The notes: generated by a model not told the origin, from the letters alone. Counted from the first letter of the stretch, positions 1 to 7,601 are shown. The stretch is DNA of 40,719 nucleotides from an uncultured Bacteroidota bacterium (GCA_903870175.1 CAIQBY010000048.1:1-40719), one strand, 5' to 3'. Numbers and translations: made by a program.

Positions 1-40
1 ATAAAGTGTTGATTAATTAAAATAAATCATTTGAATTAAA

Positions 41-64
41 AAGTCCCGAATTTCTTCGGGACTT
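41..64 (-). terminator. Intrinsic terminator of the 128-709 gene
   Basis: A perfect 10-bp stem (AAGTCCCGAA pairing with TTCGGGACTT) encloses the loop TTTC. On the minus strand the hairpin is followed by a T run, and it lies about 65 bases after the stop codon of the minus-strand gene, as expected for a Rho-independent terminator. Confidence 0.75.
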
Positions 65-127
65 AAACCTTTCATTTTCTTAATTACGTTATTGAACCAC
101 AATGGTAACTATCTGGCTTCTCGGACC

Positions 128-709
128 TTAGCCCAGCGTTCCTTTAGCTTGCACATAAATATCTATTTCAGTGCCTTTCACTTGTTTTTCGATCAGCATC
201 GATTTGTTGTCGCTCGACCCTGCAAAGGCAAATTTATCTTCCGTATCTGCATGCAGTTTTGCATATCCTTCCAATAAATGTGCGCCTTTTGGCACGTCAT
301 AAACCAAATCAATGGTGCCTGACAAACGACCGTTGGAAGGCACCAAATTTAATACCTGAGTAATTACCGGCGATTTGCCGCCACCCTGTTTTGCCTCGCC
401 ATAATTGCTGCTCAATAATGTTGGCAAATCATTACCGCAATTTGCCTGCACATACGTTGCGTTGGTTCGCATATCATCTTTTATGCTGTCGAGCATTACC
501 AAAGCCGACACAAAATCTTTTTTGTTTACAAAGCCATACATCTGTTTTATTTTTTTGTCGATGTCGGGGAAAGCTGCTGGTGGTAAAGGAAATGCAGGAT
601 TGCCATCCATGCCTTCAAAAATTAAATAATACAAGTCGAGCAATTTTGCTCTGCCGAATTCCATAAAAGCCAAACTTGCTTTTAATGGTGTGTTAGGATT
701 TAATGCCAT
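128..709 (-). CDS. Hypothetical cytoplasmic protein with an Fn3-like C-terminal half
   Basis: A 193-residue protein that I do not recognise as a named family. It has no signal peptide or membrane segment, so a cytoplasmic or self-assembling role is more likely than export. Residues about 1-90 look helical (MEFGRAKLLDLYYLIFEG and a later KKIKQMYGFVNKKDF stretch). Residues about 110-193 have the pattern of a fibronectin type III fold: a GTIDLVYDVPKGAHLLEGY segment, then alternating strands, ending in GTEIDIYVQAKG, which matches the usual GTxYxxxVxAxG end of Fn3 domains. The fold is inferred by eye. The gene stands alone, ends at a strong terminator, and has a TACCTTTG -7-like box about 30 bases before its start. 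The ATG at 707-709 is the only reasonable start. Confidence 0.7.
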   Translation of the reverse strand: MALNPNTPLKASLAFMEFGRAKLLDLYYLIFEGMDGNPAFPLPPAAFPDIDKKIKQMYGFVNKKDFVSALVMLDSIKDDMRTNATYVQANCGNDLPTLLSSNYGEAKQGGGKSPVITQVLNLVPSNGRLSGTIDLVYDVPKGAHLLEGYAKLHADTEDKFAFAGSSDNKSMLIEKQVKGTEIDIYVQAKGTLG

Positions 710-739
710 GATCTGATTTTTTTTATTTGTTTATGACAT

Positions 740-747
740 CAAAGGTA
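740..747 (-). promoter_or_regulatory. Candidate -7 box for the 128-709 gene
   Basis: Read on the minus strand this is TACCTTTG, a full match to the Bacteroidota -7 consensus TAnnTTTG, 31 bases upstream of the start codon. No TTG is found at the ideal 19-21 base spacing, so the call rests on one half of the promoter. Confidence 0.35.
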
Positions 748-821
748 GTTTTCAGTAAGTCCAAATTAGCCTGATTTGGATTTCATGGTTTTATTAGAGT
801 TCTTCACATATTAATTCAGAA

Positions 822-896
822 CGTCATTGCGAGGATTTTTCATCCGAAGCAATCCCTGTATTTAAATGAGATTGCTTCGCTACGCTCGCAATGACG
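822..896. repeat. Interspersed palindromic repeat (CGTCATTGCGAG type)
   Basis: The 75-bp unit begins CGTCATTGCGAGG and ends CGCTCGCAATGACG, so its ends are inverted copies, and the inner parts (GAAGCAATC and GATTGCTTCG) also pair. It can fold into one long imperfect hairpin. It codes for nothing and lies between two minus-strand genes. Short dispersed palindromes of this look occur in many bacterial genomes, and this copy is probably one of several on the chromosome. It may also slow transcription into the 128-709 gene. Confidence 0.75.
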
Positions 897-916
897 AACG
901 TATAATTCGAAAACGT

Positions 917-1330
917 TTATTGTTTCTTTATTTTTAATACTTCATGTAATTTAAAAAGCTTCGAAGCGCAATCAGGTGGCATCCCATAAGTAATTAAATC
1001 CTGTTCGGTTTCGCCTCCTTTAATTCTAAAAAATATTTCTGATAAAAATTCATTCCACAATATTTTTCCTTCTGTAGCCGAAACTTTCGATGCCGGAATA
1101 TCGCTTTTTAATTTCCCTTCAAAAAATTTCTCCTTCACTTCTATTTTATCCAAATGAGAACCTATCGTATCCAAAGCAATTCTTCGGGGACCGAAATGAA
1201 CCTGCAACTTTCTTATTATAGGTCTGTCCTTAACTATATCAATAAATGTCTGACAATCTTCGTCTTTTAAAATTTTATTTGAAATTGATTCTTCTTTGGT
1301 TACACGTTTTTTAGGATTCTTGCTTTTCAT
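917..1330 (-). CDS. Hypothetical small basic protein
   Basis: A 137-residue protein that I do not recognise. It starts with a lysine-rich tail (MKSKNPKKRVTKEES), has no signal peptide or membrane segment, and is otherwise a mix of predicted helices and short strands (FIDIVKDRPIIRKLQVHFG, ILWNEFLSEIFFRIKGG). The tail could contact nucleic acid, but no known binding motif is visible, so this is only a guess. It sits alone on the minus strand between the palindromic repeat at 822-896 and the 21-bp array at 1564-1752. Reading-frame length and codon content support a real gene, but there is no family support. Confidence 0.55.
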   Translation of the reverse strand: MKSKNPKKRVTKEESISNKILKDEDCQTFIDIVKDRPIIRKLQVHFGPRRIALDTIGSHLDKIEVKEKFFEGKLKSDIPASKVSATEGKILWNEFLSEIFFRIKGGETEQDLITYGMPPDCASKLFKLHEVLKIKKQ

Positions 1331-1563
1331 GATTTATTTTTTTTAGTGAAAATTAATTTTTTCTAAAGGTAATCCCGATTTTACCCGAAACCTATTTAAA
1401 TCGTCTTTCTTATAAATACCATACGAAAATCGAAAAACACTATACACTATATTAGCAGGTGTTAAATCGCCTTAAAACGAATATTTTGGCAATTGAAGTC
1501 AAAACGGCAGGTTATTACCTGTAAATACCCGATTTGGAGACCAAAATTCTTGATTACGGAAAT

Positions 1564-1752
1564 GATTTCCGTAACCTCGGAACTGATTTCCGAGACCTCG
1601 GAATTGATTTCCGTAACCTCGGAATTGATTTCCGAGACCTCGGAAATGGTTTCCGTAACCTCGGAACTTGTTTCCGAGACCTCGAAAATCTGTTTCGAAC
1701 CCTCGGAAATGATTTCCGTAATCACGGAAATCATTTCCGAGGTCGAGAATTT
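1564..1752. repeat. 21-bp tandem array, nine units
   Basis: Nine consecutive 21-base units starting mostly with GATTTCCG. Odd units continue with TAACCTCGG and even ones with AGACCTCGG, giving a 42-bp higher-order period that decays in the last three units. Junctions form short hairpins, for example CTCGGAA-TTGA-TTTCCGAG. Because 21 is a multiple of three and the unit lacks stop codons in several frames, long open frames appear on both strands with heptad-like peptides; these are by-products of the repeat. The region 1331-1955 holds no gene I can support. Confidence 0.85.
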
Positions 1753-1863
1753 GGGTTCCTTTTTCAGGAATTGGAAATTGTGGGAGTGATTTTTGGGTTG
1801 TTTGAGTAATTAAATTATGAGAAAATTTTGGAAAAGGATGGTTGCTGATGATTTTTAATATTA

Positions 1864-1892
1864 TTGAAGTAAAGAATTATTTAGTACTTTTG
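1864..1892 (+). promoter_or_regulatory. Promoter of the 1956 lipoprotein gene
   Basis: TTG at 1864-1866 and TACTTTTG at 1885-1892, 18 bases apart, match the Bacteroidota -33/-7 pattern (TTG and TAnnTTTG), although the spacing is one base shorter than usual. The -7 box ends 63 bases before the start codon. Confidence 0.5.
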
Positions 1893-1955
1893 GGAGAGTA
1901 AAATTGATAAATGGTTGTACTTATTAATAATGTTTAAAACAATAATAAATATAAT

Positions 1956-2537
1956 ATGAAAACTTATAAACTTTTTTTCTTTGGAATTATTTGTTTGCTA
2001 TTAGCGAATTGCACTGCGCAACAAAAATCACTCGATATAAAAAACTTTAGTATTAAGTATGCCTGGCTTCATACAAAAGATGCTGATAGTTCTCATATAT
2101 ATTGTTTGCTTGGTGAAGGAGTAGCTAAAACTCCTTATTCATCGAGAACGGATAGTATTATTAATAATTGGATAGCGAAACATCAGAATGCGATTGTTGT
2201 TGCAAATACTACTACTACAAATTTTCATAAAGACGGTAATAATTTGATAATGACTTTTTGTTGGGTAATACAACAGAATGATACACTTAATAATTATTTA
2301 GTTAGAAATGGTTGCTTCCCAAAAGAGGAAATGGAAAGGAATAAAACTTGGGAAGAAATTCCTGATATTAAAAAACGTGAAGAAACAAAAACTGATTTTC
2401 CTGTTTCAGAATATCCATTACCGAAAATAGAATTGCTTGTAGACAAAAAACTTGATGAGAATTTTATGCTTCAAATTGCATCTGCCGAAAAATTTGCAAG
2501 AAATAATAAACTTGGCATTTGGTCGGATAAAAAATAA
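1956..2537 (+). CDS. Lipoprotein, degenerate thermonuclease (SNase)-like
   Basis: A 193-residue lipoprotein: hydrophobic residues 5-17 lead to the lipobox LLANC, so Cys19 should carry the lipid anchor. The remainder resembles the second half of the staphylococcal nuclease fold. NDTLNNYLVRNGCF is like the iN-xLVrxG segment of SNase domains, and the end AEKFARNNKLGIWSDKK is like their AExxAkxxklGiW helix. The DGDT-type metal site and the catalytic Arg/Glu pattern are not visible, so it is probably not an active nuclease, and the resemblance itself is an inference by eye. It is transcribed alone from a candidate promoter at 1864-1892. An alternative reading is an unrelated envelope lipoprotein with a chance C-terminal match. 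Confidence 0.6.
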   Translation: MKTYKLFFFGIICLLLANCTAQQKSLDIKNFSIKYAWLHTKDADSSHIYCLLGEGVAKTPYSSRTDSIINNWIAKHQNAIVVANTTTTNFHKDGNNLIMTFCWVIQQNDTLNNYLVRNGCFPKEEMERNKTWEEIPDIKKREETKTDFPVSEYPLPKIELLVDKKLDENFMLQIASAEKFARNNKLGIWSDKK

Positions 2538-2615
2538 TATTTCTCCTTTGCAGATATTTTTTCTCCTGCGAACATTCTATACAAAAAAATAGCACTATAC
2601 TTTAAACACAAAAAG

Positions 2616-2637
2616 TTGTTGATGATAACATCAACAA
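2616..2637. other. Small perfect hairpin after the 1956 gene
   Basis: A 9-bp perfect stem TTGTTGATG/CATCAACAA with loop ATAA lies 80 bases after the stop codon at 2537. It is not followed by a T run, so it is at best a weak terminator or an RNA-stabilising hairpin. Confidence 0.35.
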
Positions 2638-2656
2638 TAGCTTAACCACAGTACTC

Positions 2657-2701
2657 ATTTCCGTAATTTCGAAAAACCGTCTTCGACCTATAGCATTTTG
2701 G
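2657..2701 (+). repeat. Dispersed 45-bp repeat, copy 1
   Basis: Matches positions 3770-3814 at 41 of 45 bases by direct comparison. Its first part (ATTTCCGTAATTTCG) resembles the unit of the array at 1564-1752. It lies in the 234-base gap before the SUMF1-like lipoprotein gene; copy 2 follows that gene, so the gene is flanked by direct repeats. Confidence 0.7.
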
Positions 2702-2771
2702 GTGCACTTTCTTATTTATAATTTATTCCTGTATCTTTTTTATTAATTGCCGTTATAAGAATAAAAAATAT

Positions 2772-3674
2772 ATGAAGAAAATTATTCTCCCTATCGTATT
2801 TATTATTTTATGTGCCTCTTGTTTTCAGAAAAAACTGAATAAACCTTTTTCATATTCTAATTTTACTCTTCCGCCGGGCACTGTAAAAATGAATGAGAAT
2901 TTATTTGTGGATGCACAGGAAATAAGAAATGTAGATTATCTCGAATTTATGCAGTGGACGAAGCAACTATTTTCTCCTGAAAGTGAAGACTATAAAAAGA
3001 TTCTGCCCGACACAAATGTCTGGATTAAAGACCCGAAATTTTATAACAACCCCTATACTGTTTATTATTTAAGGCATCCTGCATATCATAATCATCCGGT
3101 GGTAGGCATCAATTATGAGCAGGCACAGGCTTTTTGCAAATGGCGGTCGGATAGAGTTATGGAATTTATCCTGTTAACAAAAGGTGTTTTAAAGAATAAT
3201 CCTGCACCTACAAAAGAAAATTATTTTACTATCGAACGATATTTTAATGGCAAGTTTGGGAAAGTAAATGATGATATTTATTTGAATTATTATCCTCAAT
3301 ATTCCTTAATTGATACATCACTTTATTTAAAAATTGTTCCGTTTGCTGATTCATTAAATAAAGAAAAACTGAAACATAGTTTTCATAAAAAAGATAAAGA
3401 AAAGAAGCTGGAAATATGGTGCAGAGGAAGAGACATAAAACCAAACAACTATGATATAACAAGGCCTGTATCAATGATGAAATCAGATAAAATCATTTTT
3501 ATTGAAAATATAAAAGGCAATGTAAGAGAATTAACTGCGGATAAAAACCTATCCTTTGGCGGTTCCTTTTTTGATTCCTGCGACACGATAATGAAAACCA
3601 ATTTCTATAAAAATACCGAACCAAATTGGTATACCGGTTTCCGATGCAAATGCAGTTATGTAAAATGGAAATAA
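2772..3674 (+). CDS. SUMF1/formylglycine-generating-enzyme-fold lipoprotein (GldK/GldJ-like)
   Basis: A 300-residue lipoprotein with signal IILCASC (lipidated Cys17). The body is the SUMF1 fold also used by formylglycine-generating enzyme and by the gliding/T9SS lipoproteins GldK and GldJ. Visible family motifs in order are LPPGTVKMN near residue 34, HPVVGINYEQAQAFCKWR at about 108, GNVREL at about 250, FGGSFFDS at about 263, and the terminal GFRCKCSYV at about 290. The paired catalytic cysteines of true formylglycine enzymes are not evident, so a structural role at the outer membrane is more likely than sulfatase activation. It is shorter than typical GldK. The gene is flanked by direct repeats (2657-2701 and 3770-3814), and a GldN-like lipoprotein gene follows, but no GldL or GldM gene lies between them. 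Confidence 0.75.
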   Translation: MKKIILPIVFIILCASCFQKKLNKPFSYSNFTLPPGTVKMNENLFVDAQEIRNVDYLEFMQWTKQLFSPESEDYKKILPDTNVWIKDPKFYNNPYTVYYLRHPAYHNHPVVGINYEQAQAFCKWRSDRVMEFILLTKGVLKNNPAPTKENYFTIERYFNGKFGKVNDDIYLNYYPQYSLIDTSLYLKIVPFADSLNKEKLKHSFHKKDKEKKLEIWCRGRDIKPNNYDITRPVSMMKSDKIIFIENIKGNVRELTADKNLSFGGSFFDSCDTIMKTNFYKNTEPNWYTGFRCKCSYVKWK

Positions 3675-3769
3675 TAAAAACCGGCAGCAGCGATTATTAT
3701 CAGCAACAAACATTTTTCGCTTATGGCAATTATGTAGTAGTTTCATGTCACTATATAATCTCAGAAGCG

Positions 3770-3814
3770 ATTTCCGTAATCTCGAAAAACCGTCTTCGAC
3801 ATGTATCATTTTGG
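3770..3814 (+). repeat. Dispersed 45-bp repeat, copy 2
   Basis: Second copy of the 2657-2701 sequence, with four mismatches. The 336-base stretch from 3675 to 4010 holds this repeat and a -7-like box at 3958-3965, with no gene that I can support. Open frames across it on either strand overlap the end of the SUMF1-like gene and look like shadows. Confidence 0.7.
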
Positions 3815-3957
3815 ATGTTGCTGCAGAATTTGGAATTATAAAAACAGATAGATAAAACTTATTTCCAAAAAGACTTACATATATATAAGAGTGAAAAAAT
3901 AAAAATAAGGTTTTCAGGAATCTCGAATTATTAACAATCGCCGCATTATTATTTTTA

Positions 3958-3965
3958 TACATTTG
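3958..3965 (+). promoter_or_regulatory. Candidate -7 box for the 4011 gene pair
   Basis: TACATTTG is a full match to TAnnTTTG, ending 45 bases before the ATG at 4011. No TTG is seen at the right distance upstream. Confidence 0.4.
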
Positions 3966-4010
3966 CATGACTGACATTTTAAATATTACTAATTAAAAAC
4001 AAAATTGAAT

Positions 4011-4586
4011 ATGAAAAAGATACTGATTATAGGTGTTTGTGTTGCTTTATTTGCGTGCAACAAAAATGGAAAAGACGGACAGAATCAAACTAAAGGTACT
4101 ACTATACTATGGGCGGAAACTGCGGAGAGTAATTTGCCGATGGTTCAGGATACCATGTGGAGCAAAGAGCAATGGGACAAGGCGTATAAGATGGATAAGC
4201 CCGCAATTTTTCATTCGATTAAAAATGCAGTCATGAATGGAAAGTTGAAAGCATATACCTGGTACCCTGACGGAGAAATGACCACAAAAGAATTTGAAGC
4301 TATTCTCTCTTCTTGGGATTCTACCGCTACTGTACAAGATGTAAATAATCCGGGAACATTAATTACTGGACCTGTTAAGATTACTCTAACACCCGACGAT
4401 ATGATAGAAATGAGGTTTGATGAAAAGATAGAATTTGATACCGTATCGTTTTCGGTAAACAAAAAAGTTTCTGTGATTCAATTTATAGGATATAAAATAA
4501 ATCCCGGTACGCGTGAAGTAATGGGCAAGAAAAAGCTGTTTGACGTAAAACTGCCTGATGCAAATAATATGGATAAAAAGAATTAA
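4011..4586 (+). CDS. GldN-like lipoprotein
   Basis: A 191-residue lipoprotein with N-terminus MKKILIIGVCVALFAC, so Cys16 is the lipid site. The frame is open slightly further upstream to a TTG, but the ATG at 4011 fits the signal peptide. The protein resembles the periplasmic T9SS/gliding component GldN (PorN): MWSKEQWDKAYKMDKP near residue 50 matches the dixWsKrvWr-idlreK segment, then comes a short helix (IFHSIKNAVMNGKLKAY), and residues about 137-163 (FDEKIEFDTVSFSVNKKV then VIQFIGYKI) match the GldN stretch that ends in RIIGIAP. True GldN is longer and normally lies in a gldKLMN operon. This could be a divergent paralogue; the assignment is an inference. It is followed after 10 bases by an NTF2-fold lipoprotein gene. 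Confidence 0.6.
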   Translation: MKKILIIGVCVALFACNKNGKDGQNQTKGTTILWAETAESNLPMVQDTMWSKEQWDKAYKMDKPAIFHSIKNAVMNGKLKAYTWYPDGEMTTKEFEAILSSWDSTATVQDVNNPGTLITGPVKITLTPDDMIEMRFDEKIEFDTVSFSVNKKVSVIQFIGYKINPGTREVMGKKKLFDVKLPDANNMDKKN

Positions 4587-4596
4587 GATAGTTACA

Positions 4597-5067
4597 ATGA
4601 GATACTTTTCAATTCTATTTGTAAAAATTATTACTTGTTTATTTTTATTTTCGGGATGCGGTACTCAACAAATTGATAAGAGCAAAACGGCTGCCGCTGA
4701 AATTATCAATGCTGATAAAGCGATGAGTGAAATGGCGATGAAAGAAGGGTTTTATACAGCTTTACTTTTTTATGCCGATGACAGTGTGGTGAAACCTAAT
4801 GAAGGTGCATTTCCTATCATCGGTAAAAAAGCATTGATAAACTATTGGAAGGGAAAACAAGGACCGACAAATATAAGTTGGGAACCATTTAAAGCAGAAG
4901 CCTCGATATCAGGTGATTTGGGATATACACTCGGCAATTGGAAAATAGTGAACAAAGACACTATATTAAATGGTAATTATTATACTATCTGGAAAAAGCA
5001 AAGTGATGGGAAATGGAAGTTTGCAGTGGATGGTGGTAATAATACACCAAGTTCAAGCAAAAAATAA
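4597..5067 (+). CDS. NTF2-fold (SnoaL/DUF4440-like) lipoprotein
   Basis: A 156-residue lipoprotein starting at MRYFSILFVK. The frame is open 13 codons further upstream, but that extension overlaps the previous gene and precedes the signal peptide, so I chose the ATG at 4597. The lipobox LFSGC places the anchor at about residue 20. The domain follows the DUF4440/SnoaL pattern: AEIINADKAMSEMAMKEG (first helix), FYADDSVVKPNEGAF, IIGKKALINYW, then GYTLGNWKIV, YYTIWKKQSDGKWKFAVDGG and a short tail. NTF2-fold proteins of this type usually bind small ligands; no enzyme activity can be assigned. It is the second gene of a pair with the GldN-like gene, and the unit ends in the terminator at 5107-5139. 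Confidence 0.75.
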   Translation: MRYFSILFVKIITCLFLFSGCGTQQIDKSKTAAAEIINADKAMSEMAMKEGFYTALLFYADDSVVKPNEGAFPIIGKKALINYWKGKQGPTNISWEPFKAEASISGDLGYTLGNWKIVNKDTILNGNYYTIWKKQSDGKWKFAVDGGNNTPSSSKK

Positions 5068-5106
5068 GTATTAGTTTTTATTCAAACTGAATAATTAATA
5101 AAGTAA

Positions 5107-5139
5107 AAACCCGTTCGCAATATTATTGTGAACGGGTTT
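5107..5139. terminator. Bidirectional terminator between convergent genes
   Basis: A 15-bp stem (5107-5121 with 5125-5139, one G-T pair) with a 3-base loop. It has A and T runs on both sides, so it can end transcription from the 4597 gene and from the minus-strand porP-type gene that stops at 5166. Confidence 0.85.
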
Positions 5140-5165
5140 CTTATTTCTAGATGATTAATTTCTTA

Positions 5166-6101
5166 TTATTTCCCGAGCCATTTATAATAAGGCTTTTTAG
5201 CATCAGGAGTAGGCTCGTCAGTTTTCTTTTTATTAAATCTCCAGCCAATAGTTATTTCATGAGTTCCGGAAGACTGAGCTGCAATACCCATCGAGGAAAA
5301 CTCGTAAGAATAATTAAAAACAAAATTAGTACATAGCCTTGCTCCTACTCCTACAGCTATACTTGAATTTTTATAAGCAGGTGTCAGCCATATTTTATTT
5401 TGAAACATTATTGGTATCGCCAATTCATAATGCATTGGGGCATTTTGCGGCATGGCAACAATTGCTGTAGGGTCGATAGCCCATGATTTATTGAAAGCAA
5501 CTTTATAACTGATGTGCCCCTGATATTGCGGAGTTAGATAATACAGATGTGTGTCCATTGTTTTATTCATCAAAAATTGCGGAGCGGAAAAACCAATATC
5601 CAGCACACGATTATGATATAAAATCCCGAAACTTGCAGTAAACAAAGAAGAAGTTCTGTTGGCATTCAATGCAACAGGGTCGTCCTGTGCACCTTTGCTG
5701 GATAGGTCAAGATGGTTTTCGAGAACGCCAACACCGATACCAAAACTAAGGAAATGAAATCCTGAAAGGTGAACATGATACGCATAACTAAGGTTGGCTG
5801 AGATATTGGTAAATATACCTGCCTGCTGAGATGTAACGTTTCCTCCCAGTCCCATATTTTTATAAATAAGTCCATCTGCAAAAACAGATTTTGTTTCAGG
5901 CGCTCCTGAAATACCCATCCAGTCTCTTCGATAAGTACCGAATGCTTCGAAATTATCGCCGGCACCGGCATAGGCAGGCGACAGCGAAAATTTATTTATC
6001 ACATATTGATTACTTAGTGAAAGTTGCTGAGCAACCATCCTGTTTGATAACAAACAATAAACAATAGTGAATAAAAATAAAGTGGCAGCTGTTTTTTTCA
6101 T
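5166..6101 (-). CDS. PorP/SprF-family T9SS outer-membrane protein (module 1)
   Basis: A 311-residue outer-membrane protein with a cleavable signal peptide (residues 1-24, ending MVAQQ). The mature start QYVINKFSLSPAYAGAGDNF carries the family hallmark NP/SPAYAG, and the rest is a run of amphipathic strands with motifs such as YRRDWMGISGAPET, ISANLSYAYHV, SFGIGVGVLENHLDL and a C-terminal EITIGWRFN, typical of PorP/SprF beta-barrels. In Flavobacterium johnsoniae SprF is needed to deliver the type B cargo SprB, and related proteins pair with other type B cargo. The upstream gene, 9 bases away on the same strand, encodes exactly such a cargo, so the two form a cargo-partner operon read 7433 to 5166. 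Length is normal for the family. Confidence 0.9.
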   Translation of the reverse strand: MKKTAATLFLFTIVYCLLSNRMVAQQLSLSNQYVINKFSLSPAYAGAGDNFEAFGTYRRDWMGISGAPETKSVFADGLIYKNMGLGGNVTSQQAGIFTNISANLSYAYHVHLSGFHFLSFGIGVGVLENHLDLSSKGAQDDPVALNANRTSSLFTASFGILYHNRVLDIGFSAPQFLMNKTMDTHLYYLTPQYQGHISYKVAFNKSWAIDPTAIVAMPQNAPMHYELAIPIMFQNKIWLTPAYKNSSIAVGVGARLCTNFVFNYSYEFSSMGIAAQSSGTHEITIGWRFNKKKTDEPTPDAKKPYYKWLGK

Positions 6102-6110
6102 TTCTATTAA

Positions 6111-7433
6111 TTATTTTGTTAATATATTAATGTTTCCTTTCACAGCAGGTTTGTCATCACAAGTGATAATGTAATAATACGGCCCATCCGGAAGTTTTTT
6201 GCCATTGCTGGTACCGCCCCAGTCGTTATTATATCCATCCTGCGAATATACAAGCACGTTCCACATATTGTAAATACTGATTTTGCAGGATTGATACGCT
6301 TCTTTATTTGCAATAACGAGATAATCATTTATGCCATCACCATTAGGAGTAAGGATATTGGAAGTAGTACCAACGGAATCGGGGATTGGAAGTTTATCGA
6401 TTGTAATATCTGCAGAACTTTTACATCCATTTGCGTCGGTACCCGTAACCGTAAAAACTCCTCCTTGGGATACAGTAATACTCCTTGTAGTATCAGAATT
6501 GTTCCACCAAAGATATGTATCTGCACCACCTGCTAAAAGCGTTATGGTTGTTCCATCATAAAAAGAATTCCAAAGTATTGGTGGAGCATTTGCAAAAATA
6601 GAAACAACAGGCAGCGGATGAACAGTAATAGTATTAACTGCGCTGGTATCTCTGCAACCATTAGCAGTAACAGCAATTACAGAAACTCCGAAAGGACCTG
6701 TAGAACCATAAACATGTACTGCATTTCCGGAAGTAGAAGCATGATTTCCGTCGCCAAATGTCCAGTAATAATAATCGGGTGAAGGATTGTTAGTTGTTGT
6801 ATTTGTGAAAAGTGTACTGTCGTTTGCACATGTGGTAGAAACAGTAAATTGTGCTGACGGCACAGGATATACCTGTGTGGTTTTGACAGCAAATGCACTA
6901 CACCCTTTATCTGAAACACAAATAAGTTTTGTCTGATATATCTGAGCCACACCGCAAGTATAAGTTACAGTATCAGTAGTATGAGTATCAGTAAAATCAA
7001 CTGTGCCATCATTATTAAAATCCCATTGACTCTGTGTAATTGTTCCTGAGTTAATGGTGGACAGCCCGAAGTAAGTGGCTTTTTTAAGTGCACAAAGATT
7101 ATCTACCCTGAAGTTTACATTGGGAAGAGGGTCGATAACAACATTTTTTGTAATAGAATCCGGTGTGCCAAAGTTAGGTGTAATCTTTAGTTTTACTGCA
7201 AAAGTACCTGTAGTAGTAAAAAGATTAATAATTGTTTTTCCATTTGCTGTATAAGTTCCCGTTCCGGTTAAATCCCATTTCCAGGAAGCAATAGCTGAAT
7301 CGGCAAGAGAAGATGACGCAACTAATGTAGTTTGATTTCCAAAACAAGTCTGGGTATAAATGAAGTTGGGATTCTGACAGAAACTTATGGTGGCAAACAG
7401 TAAGAACAGGAATGAAGTAACTAATTTTTTCAT
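6111..7433 (-). CDS. PKD-repeat surface protein with T9SS type B sorting domain
   Basis: A 440-residue secreted protein. Residues 1-20 are a signal peptide (FLLFATISFCQ). Three PKD-like domains follow, recognisable by WKWDLTGTGTY, SQWDFNNDGTVDFTD and YYYWTFGDGNHAST, and then an SprB-like unit ending GVFTVTGTDANGCKSS. The last 85 residues form the gliding-motility-associated C-terminal domain used as a T9SS type B signal: ILTPNGDGINDYLVI, ISIYNMWNVLVYSQDGYNN, DWGGTSNGKKLPDGPYYYII and a terminal KGNINIL. The protein should cross the outer membrane by T9SS and stay at the surface with help from the PorP/SprF protein encoded next. Its ligand is unknown. A well-formed promoter lies at 7518-7548. 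Confidence 0.9.
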   Translation of the reverse strand: MKKLVTSFLFLLFATISFCQNPNFIYTQTCFGNQTTLVASSSLADSAIASWKWDLTGTGTYTANGKTIINLFTTTGTFAVKLKITPNFGTPDSITKNVVIDPLPNVNFRVDNLCALKKATYFGLSTINSGTITQSQWDFNNDGTVDFTDTHTTDTVTYTCGVAQIYQTKLICVSDKGCSAFAVKTTQVYPVPSAQFTVSTTCANDSTLFTNTTTNNPSPDYYYWTFGDGNHASTSGNAVHVYGSTGPFGVSVIAVTANGCRDTSAVNTITVHPLPVVSIFANAPPILWNSFYDGTTITLLAGGADTYLWWNNSDTTRSITVSQGGVFTVTGTDANGCKSSADITIDKLPIPDSVGTTSNILTPNGDGINDYLVIANKEAYQSCKISIYNMWNVLVYSQDGYNNDWGGTSNGKKLPDGPYYYIITCDDKPAVKGNINILTK

Positions 7434-7517
7434 TTTATAATGATTTAAATCTTAATTCTGTTTAACTTTTGTGAATGATAAAATCAAAATTATTTTAAAC
7501 TATTTATTTTATCGCAA

Positions 7518-7548
7518 CAAATGTAAAAAATATATCATACGAAAACAA
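7518..7548 (-). promoter_or_regulatory. Promoter of T9SS module 1
   Basis: On the minus strand TTG (7548-7546) is followed after 20 bases by TACATTTG (7525-7518), a full match in both boxes and spacing to the Bacteroidota consensus. The -7 box is 84 bases upstream of the ATG at 7433. A second TAnnTTTG match on the same strand lies at 7485-7492. Confidence 0.6.
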
Positions 7549-7601
7549 AAAATAACTCATCAATGTATGAATTTATCCAATGAACACTTTTATATGTCAG
7601 T

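Noticed and set aside
1462-1809. Heptad-repeat open frames on both strands across the 21-bp array
   Set aside because: Three overlapping frames encode ISVTSEL- or SEVTEI-type repeats only because 21 is divisible by three and the unit lacks stops. None has a start region, signal or homologue that I recognise.
3549-3977. 142-residue minus-strand open frame
   Set aside because: It lies over the end of the SUMF1-like gene and its 45-bp repeat, and has no coding signature.
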